From Leucosporidium creatinivorum (Eukaryota; Basidiomycota; Microbotryomycetes; Leucosporidiales; Leucosporidiaceae): a stretch of 64,000 nt of DNA. A program made the position numbers and the translations under genes. Under the pieces are notes generated by a model that did no database searches, had not been told where the DNA came from, and saw nothing but the letters and a program-made list of their open reading frames with translations. Where the stretch lies: positions 497,383-561,382 of the forward strand of contig BCKL01000011.1 of NCBI GenBank assembly GCA_001600635.1. Direction: 5' to 3'. This document shows positions 1-11,289 of this stretch, piece after piece; the stretch's first letter is position 1, and every line of letters starts with the position of its first letter.

Positions 1-193
1 AGCAGCTGTGCAGCAGGGCACAGCGCTTCTTGAAGGCTTGCGAGTAAGTGAAGCTGCCGGCCGCAAGCTTGATAATATATCCAATCAGCTCGGGCGGGAG
101 TCGAGGGATGGCGGAAGAGGGTGGGGGCGACACCGCGGCCGGAGACGGCAGCTCGGCGAGAGGGTTGTCGAGCGACGTGGGAAGGGTGGACAT
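1..193 (-). CDS. F-box-like protein, cut by the left window edge
   Basis: The reverse strand opens with ATG at 193-191 and runs open to base 1. After a Pro/Ser-rich leader it reads IPRLPPELIGYIIKLAAG, then SFTYSQAFKKRCALLHSC. The pattern LPPEL-I--I--A followed by a short helix ending in L matches an F-box-like helix and resembles the LPPELLRRIVRFAL segment of the two F-box-like genes at 45.7 and 63.0 kb. F-box proteins of this kind are usually substrate adaptors of SCF ubiquitin ligases, with leucine-rich or unknown C-terminal parts. Only the N-terminus is in the window, so the C-terminal domain and intron layout are unseen. The same frame stays open upstream of the chosen ATG to about 410 with no other ATG, so this start is the best available but not certain. 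Confidence 0.5.
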   Translation of the reverse strand, partial: MSTLPTSLDNPLAELPSPAAVSPPPSSAIPRLPPELIGYIIKLAAGSFTYSQAFKKRCALLHSC

Positions 194-602
194 GAATTCA
201 GGGTACTCGACGAAGAGATCGTTGTACAGAAAAGCGGCGAAACAAGGGTGCGAGCGGGAAGGAAAACACTGTGGCAGGGAGGGCGCAAGCTGATCTCGGC
301 TCCGAGAGCACTCCCTCGGTACCTCGGCCGCGACGTGGACAGTAGTAGCCGACGGTCCGCGTGAGCTGGTACAGCATGCTACAATGATCTTCACTAGAGA
401 TCAGCTCACCCTCTTTTCGCATCTCTCGCGGTACAGCTCAGCTGTAGGTCACCTTGGTCGAGATGCAGGGGGTGCGAAAGTGCGAAATGGAGGGGATACA
501 GCGGTTCTACAGGTTTAGGGTGTAATAGTGTCTACTGGTGCGTTCCTGCGGTATATGCATCTCGGTTCGTCTTTGTGTACAGTGTCCGTCCATTCCCTTC
601 AT
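194..602. other. Intergenic: upstream of F-box-like gene, downstream of Kre9-like gene
   Basis: About 400 bases between the start of the reverse-strand F-box-like gene and the stop of the reverse-strand Kre9-like gene. The frame upstream of the F-box ATG is open but has no further ATG. I see no clear TATA box or RNA gene. Confidence 0.5.
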
Positions 603-1960
603 CTACAAGAGCAAGCTCAGCCCGAGCGCTCCTCCGACCGCCATGACCACCCACGACGAGGCCTTGAGCGAGATGGCGGCACTCGTAGGCTTCGCACTAG
701 CCGAAGAGGCGGTGACGGTGACCGTTTGCTCCTGGGAAGCCAGGACGACCGAGGAGGAGGACGAGGAAAAGGCGGGAGTGGCCGACTCGGCGGAAGATTC
801 GGCGGGGATGGCGCCGGCGAGAGGACCCTGAGTCGAGCTCGAGTTGTAAGGAGTGTTGGTGGAGGTAGCCGCGCTGGCCGAGGAGGAGACGGTTGCTCCG
901 CCATTTCCATCGCTGAAGCTCCCTTGCGACTGCGAAGCCGAGACGACGGGAGCCGCGATGTTGGAGCTCTGACCAAGGACGGTGGTCTGGCCTCCTACGA
1001 TATAAGTAGTTGGCCGAGCCGCGATTGCCTTGCTCGTGGTGCTAGCTGCGGCGGCGGATGAGGAGGAAGCCGAGGCGTTGTCGGCGGGTCCAGTTCCCTC
1101 GATGGTGAAGAGAGGCGAGGAGTTGGCCGAGCTACCGAGAATAAGGAGGTAGGATTTGCGGGTGGTAAGGTTGGTGGGGAGGGTGATGTTGATGGAGTAA
1201 GGCTCGGTGTAAAGCTGAACCGAGGCGAGAGGGTTGTCTGCGAAGGGTGAAGCGGGTCAGCTGCCGAACGAGCGCGTCGATACAAGCGAGACACGCACTG
1301 ATGTCCAGATGGTAGCCTGCACTGGTGTCCGAAAGGTAGCCCAGGACAACGTCGGCCTCCTGCGAGATCTGGTTGGGAGCGTAGGGTGGCGCGGTTCCCT
1401 GCGAGCGAAGAGCGGTCAGTCCGAGAAGCGCCAAACGCGTTTTGAAGACATCTCTAAGCTTACATTCCTGTAGATAGATATGAACAGTCAGCCTCTGTGC
1501 TCTGGCAACCTCATTGATGGGATACATCGCGAGCTAGAGCCAGACGCGACCGCCCAGCGCTCGACGCGCTCGGCCATCGTCACAACGTTTGCGGCGCCAC
1601 TGATAGCTCCGTGAGAGCAGGCAGTGCAGCTTGTTGTAGTCCTTGAGACTTGCGCCTATCCCAATCGCGCGTTCATAGCTCACAAAGCGGCCCCAAGGAG
1701 GACCGAGCGGGATGTCAGGCGACTCACCATGAGATCTGCACGCTGCTTCCCTCCTGCCAGACTTGACCCTCTACTGGGGTAGTAATACGAGGCCAGTACG
1801 AGATGAGCTCAGTGCCCTCTGGGATGTCGCCCCAAGCGGTAGCCTCAGGCGATCCAGCGCGCTCCTCGAGAGGTGAAGCGGGGTACGGTCGAGCGGAGAC
1901 GAGGGAAGTGAGGAGCAATGCGATGAGGCTGCTAGGGAGTACTCTTGCTGAGGGGATCAT
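603..1960 (-). CDS. Secreted, probably GPI-anchored Kre9/Knh1-domain cell-wall protein
   Basis: Four exons give about 323 residues: 1960-1728, 1467-1464, 1398-1299 and 1237-603. The protein opens with a signal peptide (MIPSARVLPSSLIALLL, then a small-residue cleavage region). Next comes the Ig-like Kre9/Knh1 signature, ITTPVEGQVWQEGSSVQISW, continued by NGTAPPYAP after splicing. A long Ser/Thr/Ala-rich region follows, and the end is a short hydrophobic tail (VVMAVGGALGLSLLL), as expected for a GPI attachment signal. Family knowledge: Kre9-domain proteins act in beta-1,6-glucan assembly or are wall-bound mannoproteins. The second exon is only 4 nt (GAAT) and is needed to keep the frame between the motif Trp and the next exon. 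It is flanked by a perfect CTACAG acceptor and a GTAAGC donor. Specific function is unknown; secretion and wall location are inferred. Confidence 0.8.
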
Positions 1961-2845
1961 TGCTGAGAGAAGAGATAAAGCTCGAGTCGAGAGAAAAGGC
2001 GAGAAGATGGGAGGAAGAAGAGAGGCGGCGGCGCGTGCTCTCTAGCTTGTTTGGAAAGCGCCGAGCCGTTGAGTGCGAGTGTTTGTAGAAGTTGAGGTGC
2101 AGCGAAAGCAGTAGGAGAGAAATTCTGGCAGTCCTCAGTTCCCGCTGCTCCAGCCTTGGGCTGTATATCTCACCGTCACCTGACGCTGATGCGAATGAGA
2201 GCCTTTCTACGAGCAGGAACCAAGACCGAGCTCAGATCTCGGTCGTGGCCTGGCAGGGTCGCTGAGAAGCCTCTGCTCCGCTCGGAACATCGTAGCTATA
2301 GAGCTACATTTCAGCTTACAACCAGCGAAACCTCATCGCGTATGGTGACGCGCTTGGTGAAGCCTGCGAAGGTCAGAGGCGACGTCGGCGGGCCTTCCTG
2401 TTCGGGTGGGCGAGACATTAACGAGTGCAAGTGTTGTTCTGCGCTTCCCAAGTGCAATAACGATGGCTTATCGATTTAGTGGAGGCCTGCAAGCAGACCG
2501 AGGTGTGCATGGAGTGCTTGGGGGGTCAGAGCTGAGCCTGCCTCCTTGCGCCGAGTGGCCGCTCTAGTCGCTCCAGAGCTCGGTGGACAGCCTACAGCCT
2601 CTGTGATACGCTCGACAATCTACACAACTGCACCAGCGATAATCGACCACTCCTCGGTACTCCCGAGAAGCCCTTTGAAAGCCTTCCAAAGCTCGGCGCT
2701 CGATTCTCTCATTCTCTCAAGACGGTCGCAAGGGAGATGATACAGCGAGCGCTTCCGCGTTCGCAAAGGAAAAAGTAACAAGCTACAGCAGCGACCATCA
2801 TAACGATCCCGACCTCCTCTAACAATCCAGCAACAACCGACGCGC
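1961..2845. other. Intergenic: Kre9-like promoter side and Nop7 3' flank
   Basis: About 885 bases. Short open frames occur on the plus strand (2156-2479, 2546-2740), but none shows a recognisable domain or a convincing splice pattern. A reverse frame continues past the Nop7 stop region but lies in another frame. I see no RNA gene. Confidence 0.5.
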
Positions 2846-5178
2846 TTAGAGACCACTGTTGGGCATCGACTTTGCCTTCTGCTTGGCGATGTCCTTCCGG
2901 CGCTTCTCGAGCTTGGCGGTCTGTAGAGGTGCAAGAAAGTCAAGTCAGCGAGCTGCGAGATGGAACAGTAGCGAGCGCAAGAGCTCACCTCCTCCTTCTT
3001 CCTGTCGCTCGAGTAGGTCATCTTGTTGTAGAGCTTCTTCTGCTTGCCCGTCAACATGATCGACGCCAACTGCTCCTCCTGACTCCTCGACACCTTCTTG
3101 GGTCCCTTGTCCTTGCCCTCGGCGGCGGCCTTCCTCGCCTTCTTCGTCTCGCTCGCCAACTCGGCCTCGAACTGAGCAGGGGCGACTCCCCTCGCCTCGG
3201 CCTCGAGCTCTGCAGCGTGCATCAGGGTGTCGTTCTTGGGGTCCCTGGCCGCCGCGAGCAGTGCCGGTGCCGCCTTCTTGCCCTTCTTGCCGAGTCCGAC
3301 CGCCGGGCGAACATTCTTGGCCATCTTCTTGTCCTCGTCAACCTCCTCCTCCTCGTCCTCCTCATCATCCTCATCATCATCCTCATCACTGTCCTCCTCC
3401 TCGTCCTGCTCGGCCATGTCAACGTCCATGATCCTCTTGGCCTCGAGAGGAACGTATCCGCCGCGCTCGCGAACCTCGTCCTCGTCGACGAAGGGACTCA
3501 GGTGAGGAGGAAGGGTGCGTCCAGGGGCGTAGTCGTCGGTAGGGAGGAGGGTCTTGCGGTTGATGCAATCGACGACCCACTGAGGCTGGACGTACGCCCT
3601 CTTGCCGGGGTGTGACCTGGGAGCGGCGCCGGGAACGACAGGGCGATCGACAATGTGGTGGGTGATGCGAGGGTCGTTCTCGTCGAAGGGGGATCCAGCA
3701 CCGAGGACGGCATCCCAGCCGACCTGGCCGCCGAAGGAGCGGACGACAAACTCGAGGGTGGGGCGGGTGACCTCGCGGGAGAGGTAGAAGAAGTAGGAGG
3801 AGAAGAGGGAGGTGGAGGAGAGGACCGACTCGGGCTGAAGGGATCCGGCCTCGGTGTCGACGGGGAAGACGTCGAGCTCGAGGGCGGCATCGTCGGCGGT
3901 GGCGGTGGGGGCGACTCCCATGGCCTCATCCTCAGCGACGGCAGCCTTCTCGGCCTCGTCGTTTCCGCCGAGTCCAATCTCGCGAATCTGCTTCCTGACG
4001 TCCTTGGCGTAGACGCGCTTCTTCTCCTTGTCCTCCTCGGTCTCGTCACGGACGACGACGAGGCCCTTGCCCGACTCCTCGAGCAGGAGGGCGCCGATGC
4101 CGGCTCCGTTCTCGTCGAGGATGTCGTCGAGTTTTGGCGGGTAGACAAGGTTGATGTCGGTGTAGAGCTTGTAAAAGACGAAGCCGAGGAGGGTTTGGTA
4201 GAGCTCGAGGAAGGTGAGCATGATACGGAAATCGAGGTCGGAGGGGATCTGTCGAGAAAGGAAAGGGTCAGCTTCGGCGCTCGGCGCAGATTCTCCCAAG
4301 TCGACTCACGTTCTGGGTGAACATGTAGGGGACGAGCCAGGTGACGGTCTGTCCCTGAACCTCGGCCTGGAAATAGATTCCCTTGATGGAGAGGAAGACC
4401 TTGCGGAGGGACTTGGTGCGCATCACGTAGAGCTGCCACTGAGCGGCGAGGCGAGCGCAGTTGGTGATGATGGAGGCGGGGATGGAGGTAGTCGCGGGGA
4501 GGGAAGCGAAGAGAACGATGAGGGAGAGGGCATCGTCGAGATCACGAAGCGAGTCGGTGAAGGTGGGATACCTGCGAAAGCCGAGCAGTCAGCTTTGCCG
4601 TCTCGCTCGGCGCTGTGAGCTCCGAAACGCACCTCTCCTTGATGATGTGGTCGATCCTGTAGACGGGCTTGGTCTCCTCCAAGTTCTTGGCGAGACCCCA
4701 CTCTCCCCTGCCGATGGCTTTGGAGAGCTTCTTTGCGAAAGCCTTGTGCTCGCGGAGCTTGCCGAGGACGGGCTCGTGGAGGAGGTACTGGATGTCCTTG
4801 GAGTAGTAGAAGGAAGCAGGCGCCGAAGATCCCTTGTTGGCCTTCTTGCGGTTGCGAGGCTCACGAGGGTAGATACCTGCGAGAGCGAGACGCCACAGTG
4901 AAAGTCGCAAAAGTCAGTGAACGGAGTTCCTGTAGCGCATCAGCGGGGGTCTGAAGGGCTCACCCTTGAGGATACAGAGACGACGGAAGTCTCCGAGGGT
5001 GCACTGCAGCTTCTTGATGGCCTGATTACGAGTAATGTACTGCGAAAGAGAAAGCGAAGGCTGATCAGCTTGCGTTCTCTTCGCTCGTTGCTGCAAGCTG
5101 TAGTGTAGGCTAAGCTCGACGTACGTTCTTGGCCGCTCCTGCCTCTCCCTTCTTCCTAAGTGCTCCGGTTCGTGCCAT
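2846..5178 (-). CDS. NOP7: Pescadillo homolog, 60S ribosome biogenesis (PeBoW complex)
   Basis: The reverse-strand start is ATG 5178 ([18 protein letters not shown]) and the stop is TAA at 2848-2846. Short introns separate the first exons (5125-5178, 4964-5039, then from about 4888 down). The N-terminal pescadillo domain is clear: [48 protein letters not shown] and [23 protein letters not shown] domain follows ([19 protein letters not shown], then [12 protein letters not shown]), then a very acidic Asp/Glu tract and a Lys-rich tail ([20 protein letters not shown]) ending MPNSGL. Known role: with Erb1 and Ytm1 it processes 27S pre-rRNA and assembles pre-60S particles in the nucleolus. The acidic linker is encoded by a CTC-rich low-complexity stretch near 3340-3415. 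I see no disruption. Confidence 0.95.
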
Positions 5179-5469
5179 CGTTGAAAGCTGGCGAGGTGGT
5201 TTGGGGTTGAGAAAGAGGAGAAGAGACGCGAGTTCAAAAAGTCGAGGGAGAGCGCACTTCGCAACCTTCGCCAGGGCAATCCTCATCAGCTGTAGGTCAA
5301 TAGCATTTTAGCATGTGATATCTTCTCGTTCTCAGCCTCCCTACAGCTCGACCGAAGACCAGGCAAGTACACCATCGTTTCAAAAGTTCAAGTTCGGTGA
5401 GGGCTGTACAAGTAGAGGCAAAGGGGAGAAGAGCCGAGAGAGGCTGTATCACAAGCGTATAGCGAAAGA
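5179..5469. other. Short spacer between Spt5 stop and Nop7 start
   Basis: 291 bases between two reverse-strand genes. It must hold the Spt5 3' UTR and the Nop7 promoter. No other feature is seen. Confidence 0.5.
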
Positions 5470-8400
5470 CTATGCTCCCACGAGAGCAAGCTGGCCAGAC
5501 TCAACGACGACCGAGGCTGTAGGCAGTGAGAAGGGAAAGGTCAGCTCGGCGCCGAAGTAAGGAGCGAAAGAGATGAGAGGAGACGGACAGGAAGTGGGCA
5601 TCTGCACCATCCACTCGGTTCCATCACGAGACTGAGTAGTCACACGAGTACCGCGGTGCTCGCCGCCGACGACTGTGTGAGGCGAGGGGAGGGCAAAGGT
5701 CAGCGAGTGAGCTCGAGAGCAGCGAGGGCGAGCTGGCACGTACCGAGACAGGCCTCTCCTGGACGATGAGGCTGCATGGGCGTCAAACTGGTGGTAGGAA
5801 CGGCTTGCACGACCTCCTGATTCGAGTCGAGGATGACGGTCGAGAGGTTGTCCTGAGTCGCTTGAACGAGACCTGCGAGCAAAATGGCAGAGGCTCGGTC
5901 AGCGCTTCGTCCCCAGAGCAAGATCTTCGAGGTCACCACTAGCAGACGAGACGACTCACCATACTGATCGTTGACGCGACCGGCCTGGAAGTCCGATTTG
6001 GCGAAAATGACCCTCACGCCGACGACGACCCAATCGTCGGGCAATCCACTTCCACTCTGCGTCCTCGGCTGGTACTCCATGGGCTGAGCAGCAGCCGTAG
6101 CAGCACCCGCATACGTCCCCGGCGTCTGGTACGCAGGGTAGCCTCCGGGAGTAGCGACAGCGGCGTATGCTCCTGGTGTTGGTCCCGAGGGGTAGGCGCC
6201 GGGCGTGGGAGCGGCTCCGTAGGCTGCTGGAGTGGGGGCGCCACCGTAATGCGAGGCGTAGGCGGCGGGAGTAGGGGCGGCGGGGGTAGGAGCGCCGGCG
6301 TAGGGAGTCGGCGCTTCGTAGGGGGTCTTGGCTTGAGATCCTCCGTAGTCGTGAGGTTTCTGTTGATGTCGCGGAGAGGTCAGCGAGTAGGTCGAGGTTT
6401 AGACGAGCTATAGGAGCTCACTGTAGGAGCAGGCGTCGGTGCAGCATCTCCACATCCGTCATCTTCAACCGGCGCACCAGTCGCCGGCGTCGGCGCCTGC
6501 ATCGGCAGAGCACTCGATCCCTCTCCCTTATCACCACTCTCTCGGTATCCACCCGATCCCCAACTCTTGCCACCATACGCCGGCGTCCTTCCTCCCGCCC
6601 TCGGATCAGGCGTCCTGCCTCCGCCGTTGTCGGCGCCGCGAACAGCGGCGAGACCGGGGTGATGAGGCGTGCGAGAAGAGGCAGACCAAGGGTCGGAGGA
6701 GGAGGAAGATGCCATGGAAGGGTGGGCGGGAGTGCGAGAGGAAGGGTTCCACGAGTCGGTCGGTCGGCCCATCGAGGGGTGAGCTGGCGTGCGCGAGTTG
6801 GGCGCCCAGGCTCCTCCGCCTTGGTCTGCGAGAAGCGGCGAGTAGGTCAGCGACGGGGCTCGAGTGCGAGAAGAGCGATGGAAGGCGAAGAACTCACTCG
6901 GCTGGTAGCCTGGGGTTCGGTTGCCCAAGCCATTCGCTCCGTACGCCGGCGTCGCTCCACCATTCTGCGGCGCAGGAGTCCTTCCACCCGACCAAGCAGG
7001 AGCAGGCGTCCTTCCTCCAGCAAAGTTGGGGAAGGGAGTACGTCCACCGATGGCGCCGCCGGTGGGGAAGGGAGTGCGCCCACCGCCCACGCCGGGCTGG
7101 CCGAGGGGAGCTTGGTTCGAGGCGGTGGAGAAGGACGAGCCTTCGCGGTTGAAGTTGTTGGGGCGACCGCCGTAGCCTCCTGGACCTTGAGGACGCTCGC
7201 GGAGCTCGATCAGCTTGCCGTCGTCGCTGCGGGGGGAGAAGAGCGAATCAGCTTCAGAAGTAGCGCTGAAGGGCTGAGAAGAACTCACAGAATCTCCTTG
7301 AGGTGGTCGACGCTGATGGTGATGACCTTGCTGTTGGTGTGCAGCTCGACGCGCGCCTGTCCCGCCGTGACGTCCTTAATCACTCCAACATAACCCTTCC
7401 AGGCTCCCCTCGTAACCGAGACCTTGCGATGAATCCTTCCATCCGGTCGTCCTCCCATCGGCTGCTGAGGAGCCTGCGCCACGCCAAACAGCTCGGGGTT
7501 GAGCGTCGTGCCCGGCTTGGCCTTCATGCCCTTGGGTGCCGTCGAGGAGAGGTTGCGAGCGTAGGCGACGAAGACACCGCCGTTTTCGGTGACTTTGCGA
7601 TCGAAGAGGAAGGCGAACATGGAGCGGTAGACGTGGAGGACTCGACCGGTGCGGCCATCGCGGGAGTTCTGCCGAGGGAGGAGAGTCAGCTCGAAGTCGC
7701 GCGATAGAGTAGAAAGAGATGACGACTCACGCCTCCAACCTCCTTCATCTCGTCGCCCTCCTTGATGTCGTAACCGTCGTGATCCGTAGCGACCGAGTTG
7801 CGCGAGAAGACCTTGTTGGAGATCTGCTGCGGCTTGAGGTTGCGAACGGTTCCACTCTGGTCGAGGACACGGAAGAGGTCGCGCTCAATTTTGAAGATGA
7901 CTCCAGTCGTTTGTGGGCTGTACGAGGAGAGAGCGAAGATCAGCTTCGGCCCCTGGGGAAGAAGAGCGCCGAGGACTCACTCGAGTTGAACGAGGTCATG
8001 CAGCTCGTACTGTCCGATGACGTTGACTCCACTACCAACCTCGGCCGCCTCACGCACATCCTTGGCAAAGACGTCGACCTCCTGCATGCTGAGATCCGAG
8101 AGGAAAGTGACAATGTCGTCCTTGATCTTGACGACCAATCCCGTCTCGTCGGCGTTGGTACCATTCATGACCTTGACGTGATCTCCCGCCTTGAACCTCT
8201 TCCTCACACTCCTCGCCTGCACCTCGACCTTGGTCCCCTCGAGGTCGAGGTCGGCATGCGGCGTAATCTGGACGACGTCGTTGTTGATCGAGTCGATGGT
8301 ACCGTACATGCCCTTCTGGTCGCCCTCGAAGATGTCGACGACGTCTCCAGGCTGCAGGATCGACTTGGCGGCCTTGCGAGCGGCATCGGCCACCTGCGAG

Positions 8401-10047
8401 AGGTCCATCCCCTGCGTAGGCTCGCCATCCTCGCCCTTGGCGCCCGAGTCGCCGAGGAAGCGCGTGAGCTCGTCGATGGTGGGCTGCACGTCCTCGAGCG
8501 AGATTCCCGTCATGCGAATGTCCTTCTCGCAGTAGCCGTCCTTGTAGACGTCGCCGCGGAATGTGAGGACGCCGCCTGCACGCTTGACCACCTCCTTCTT
8601 GCCGTAAATCTTGGAGATCTCGTCGTGATTGAAGAAGCGTTGCGGGGGACGGAAGGCGAGGGGAGCCGAGGCGCCCTTCTTGCGCTTCTTGCCGTCGGGG
8701 CCGACCGCGAAGCCTTCGTCCTTGGGCGTGAGGTCGATACGGGGGATGAACTTGAGCGCCACGTCCTCGCCGTTCTCGCTCATGTCGATGATCTGAGCGA
8801 GGTCGCCAGCGTACTTGCCGCGCTTGATGCGAGCCCAGCCGCCGGGCACGACCTCGACCTTCTTCTGCTTCGTCTTGAGGAGGTCGGGCATCTCCTCAAT
8901 GTCGACGAGGAAGATGCCGTTGGGCGAGTTGGCGTAGACGCCGATCAGTCCTTCGATGGCCTTGCGGACGTGGTCCTCGGCGCGAGCTTCGACGTAGAGG
9001 TAGCCCTTGATGGAGTCGCGCTGGAAGGCCGAGATGATGCGAAGGGGGGAGGCGTTGTCGGAGAGGGCGAGGGCGACGGCCTTGCGGGAGAGGGAGAGGA
9101 CGAGATCGCGCTCGCGTCCGGTCTGCGAGATGAGACGCGAGTCAGCTACAGGCCTGCAGCTCGAGAGGACCACTGGAAGAGAGCTCACCTTGCACCTCAC
9201 ACCCCAGATGCTCGGGTCATTGACGCCGGGCATGAGCAGGGCCTTGGGCGCCCACTCCTCCATGCCTTCCGCATCGTAGTTGGATTTCCCGTAGCGGTCG
9301 TGGAAGCTAGCAGCGAGCTCTGCAGCCTCCTTGTCGCGCTTGGCCATGCGTCTTCGGTCGAGCAAGCGATGCGAGGCGTCTCCGTCGGCTTCGAGGTCGC
9401 CCTCGCCGTAGTCTCCTACATCGTCGTCGTTGGAAGGTAGGAGGCCACCCCTTGGCTCGCGCGCTTTGACGATGAAGTCGTCTGAGCGAGGGAGAGATGG
9501 GAGCGCCAGAGTGTCAGTTGACTGAGATGGGCTGTGCTAGAAGCTGCAGCAGCTACTTACCGTTGGCAGCGACGAAACCATCCTCTTCATCTTCCTCTTC
9601 ATCCTCATCCTCGTCGACGTCGGCTTCGATATCGAGGAACTGGTTGCCAGCGCGCTTTCTCCTCTGTGGTGGGCGAGAGGTCAGCTGTGGCTGTGTGGGT
9701 GTCGAGGTGCAAAGCTACAGACCTTCTTCTTCCTTGGCCTATCCTCCCTGTCTTCATCCTCCGACTCCTGCAGTCAAACGAGCTCCGAGTCAGCTAGCCC
9801 TCGAGGTGGGAGGTGGCAGCTGTTAGCTCACCTCGTCCTCGTCGTCTTCCTCCTTGTCGTTGTCGTCAGAGCCAGCAGGGGTCTCTTGCTCTTGTTCCTG
9901 CTCTTGTTGGTCCGCTTCGTCGTCGAGTTGAGTGAGAGAGCGTTTGGGAGCGCGCGAGTCTCCATCTCCTGCGAGTGACTCTGGTGCTCCTACCACCGAC
10001 TCGTTGTCAAAGTTGGACTCTTCATCAGCGAAGCCCAAGTCGGCCAT
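5470..10047 (-). CDS. SPT5: Transcription elongation factor Spt5 (DSIF/NusG family)
   Basis: The start is ATG 10047 (MADLGFADEESNFDNES). An acidic N-terminal region (repeated Glu/Asp/Gln) leads to the NGN domain (WGVRCK; GRERDLVLSLSRKAVALA; AFQRDSIKGYLYVEARAE; IEGLIGVYA). Several KOW modules follow (PGGWARIKRGKYAGDLAQI; QPGDVVDIFEGDQKGMYG; FKAGDHVKVMNGTNADETG; VSVTRGAWKGYVGVIKDV). From about 7230 down to 6080 lies a C-terminal repeat region rich in GRTP, SRTPAHPSM, TPAAYG and TPGAY units. The gene ends with a last KOW-like segment (DWVVVGVRVIFAKSDFQAG; GGEHRGTRVTTQSRDG). Known role: with Spt4 it clamps RNA polymerase II and promotes elongation, and the Thr/Pro-rich tail is the site of Bur1/Cdk9-type phosphorylation. 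At the 3' end a 72-nt candidate intron is a multiple of three, so retained and spliced forms end at the same TAG (5472-5470). Confidence 0.95.
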
Positions 10048-10641
10048 GGCGCGGTAGCTGTAGCAGAGAGCTGTGGTAGAAGAAAGAGAGAGAGAGAGAG
10101 AGAGAGAAGTGGGAGAGAGAGCGAGGGAGGCGAGGCAAGCCCAAGTCGTTTCGGCTGTGGTCCGAGCTGCTCAAACGACCAAGTCCAATTCCACCTGTCG
10201 CTTCTTTTCTTTCCCTTGTGCCCCATACCAAAGGTGATTCTTCGCATCCTTGTATACTCGACTACAGCGACTGTACGACTACACATTCCCATCCCACCTC
10301 GCCGACTTTCCTGCACCTCATTCGACCTCCAACTCGTCGCTCTGAGCAAATTTGGTCGTCTCGAGGTTGACGAGGGCAGCGAGAGGGAAGGGCGGCAGCG
10401 GGGGCAGAGGGAGGGGGTGCATCGGGTGCAGCTTGGGTTCAACTACAGCTGGATGGAAGGGCAGAGATGCAGGATGTCAGGCTGGGCCTCTGGGGACTGG
10501 ATATGAAGGGCAGGCCGGGTCGGGCTAGGAGGATGCTGCTGGGGATTACAATCGCCGACACAGCAGCGCGAGGTGCATCGTATACGCAGGGACAATCGCT
10601 GACTCTTCCCCTTCCCTTCCCATCACTACAGCTTCTCAAAA
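10048..10641. promoter_or_regulatory. Divergent promoter region SPT5 / RPL31 with probable 5' UTR intron
   Basis: The space between the divergent SPT5 and RPL31 starts. A GA repeat (10081-10124) sits directly upstream of SPT5. Just before the RPL31 ATG, GCTGACTCTTCCCC followed by a pyrimidine tract and CTACAG at about 10630 looks like the branch site and acceptor of a 5' UTR intron. The donor is not certain; a GT near 10571-10580 would give a typical length. Ribosomal-protein genes of fungi often have such leader introns. Confidence 0.45.
10081..10124. repeat. GA-rich simple repeat upstream of SPT5
   Basis: Near-perfect alternating GA from about 10085 to 10107, followed by GA-rich sequence. 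It reads CT-rich in the SPT5 direction and is likely promoter or 5' UTR sequence. Confidence 0.9.
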
Positions 10642-11289
10642 ATGGCCCGCGGAAAGAACACCTCTGAGCGCAAGACCAGGTCCGCCCTCACCGACGTCGT
10701 CGCCAGGGAGTACACCATCCACCTCCACACCAAGGTCCACGGCAAGGGATTCAAGCACCGCGCCCCTACCGCCATCAAGGCCGTCAAGGACTTTGCTCGC
10801 AAGGCCATGGGCACCAAGAAGTGAGCTTTCCGAGTCCTTCCCCTCCGAGGTTTGAGCTTCGGTCGACACGAGGTACAGAAGGCTGACCATTCGCTTTGTC
10901 TTATCGTACTACAGGGTTCTCCTCGACCCCAGCCTCAACGAGGCCATCTGGGGACGTGGAATCAAGATGGTCCCCCACCGCATTCGCGTCAGGCTCCACC
11001 GTCGCCGCAACGACGATGAGGATGCCCCCAAGGTGCGCTCTCTGCCCCTTGCAACCACCTCTGGGTCCGCCCGGAGGTGCGGGAGCGGGAGAAATCTCTC
11101 CTGCTCTTCATCACACCCGTTGAGCTTGCGCCGAGGATGAGAACTGACCCCTTGCTCGGCCCTCGCGTTTGCTGGTTCCGCTTCGTACAGGACGAGAAGC
11201 TGTACACTCACGTCAGCTTCGTCGCCCAGAAGGACTTCAAGGGACTCCAGACCACCGTTGTCGACGCCGAGGAGGAGATTGAGGCTTAA
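10642..11289 (+). CDS. RPL31: 60S ribosomal protein eL31
   Basis: Three exons (10642-10820, 10915-11032, 11191-11289) give 131 residues, close to eukaryotic eL31. Recognisable stretches are [57 protein letters not shown] and [18 protein letters not shown], ending in an acidic VDAEEEIEA tail. The protein is a structural component near the peptide exit tunnel of the large subunit. Splice sites are canonical (GTGAGC...CTACAG and GTGCGC...GTACAG), with TGACC branch-like motifs. Codon use is strongly C-ending, as expected for a highly expressed gene. The start follows a probable leader-intron acceptor 10-12 bases upstream. Confidence 0.97.

Noticed and set aside
7719-9440. Long plus-strand open frame of 573 codons
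   Set aside because: It is antisense to the SPT5 exons, which carry clear NGN and KOW motifs on the minus strand. GC-rich codon use alone keeps the opposite strand open.
11033-11190. Possible snoRNA in the second RPL31 intron
   Set aside because: Small hairpins (for example GGAGA-AATC-TCTCC) exist, but I could not find a convincing C/D or H/ACA box set; the 158-nt length alone is not evidence.
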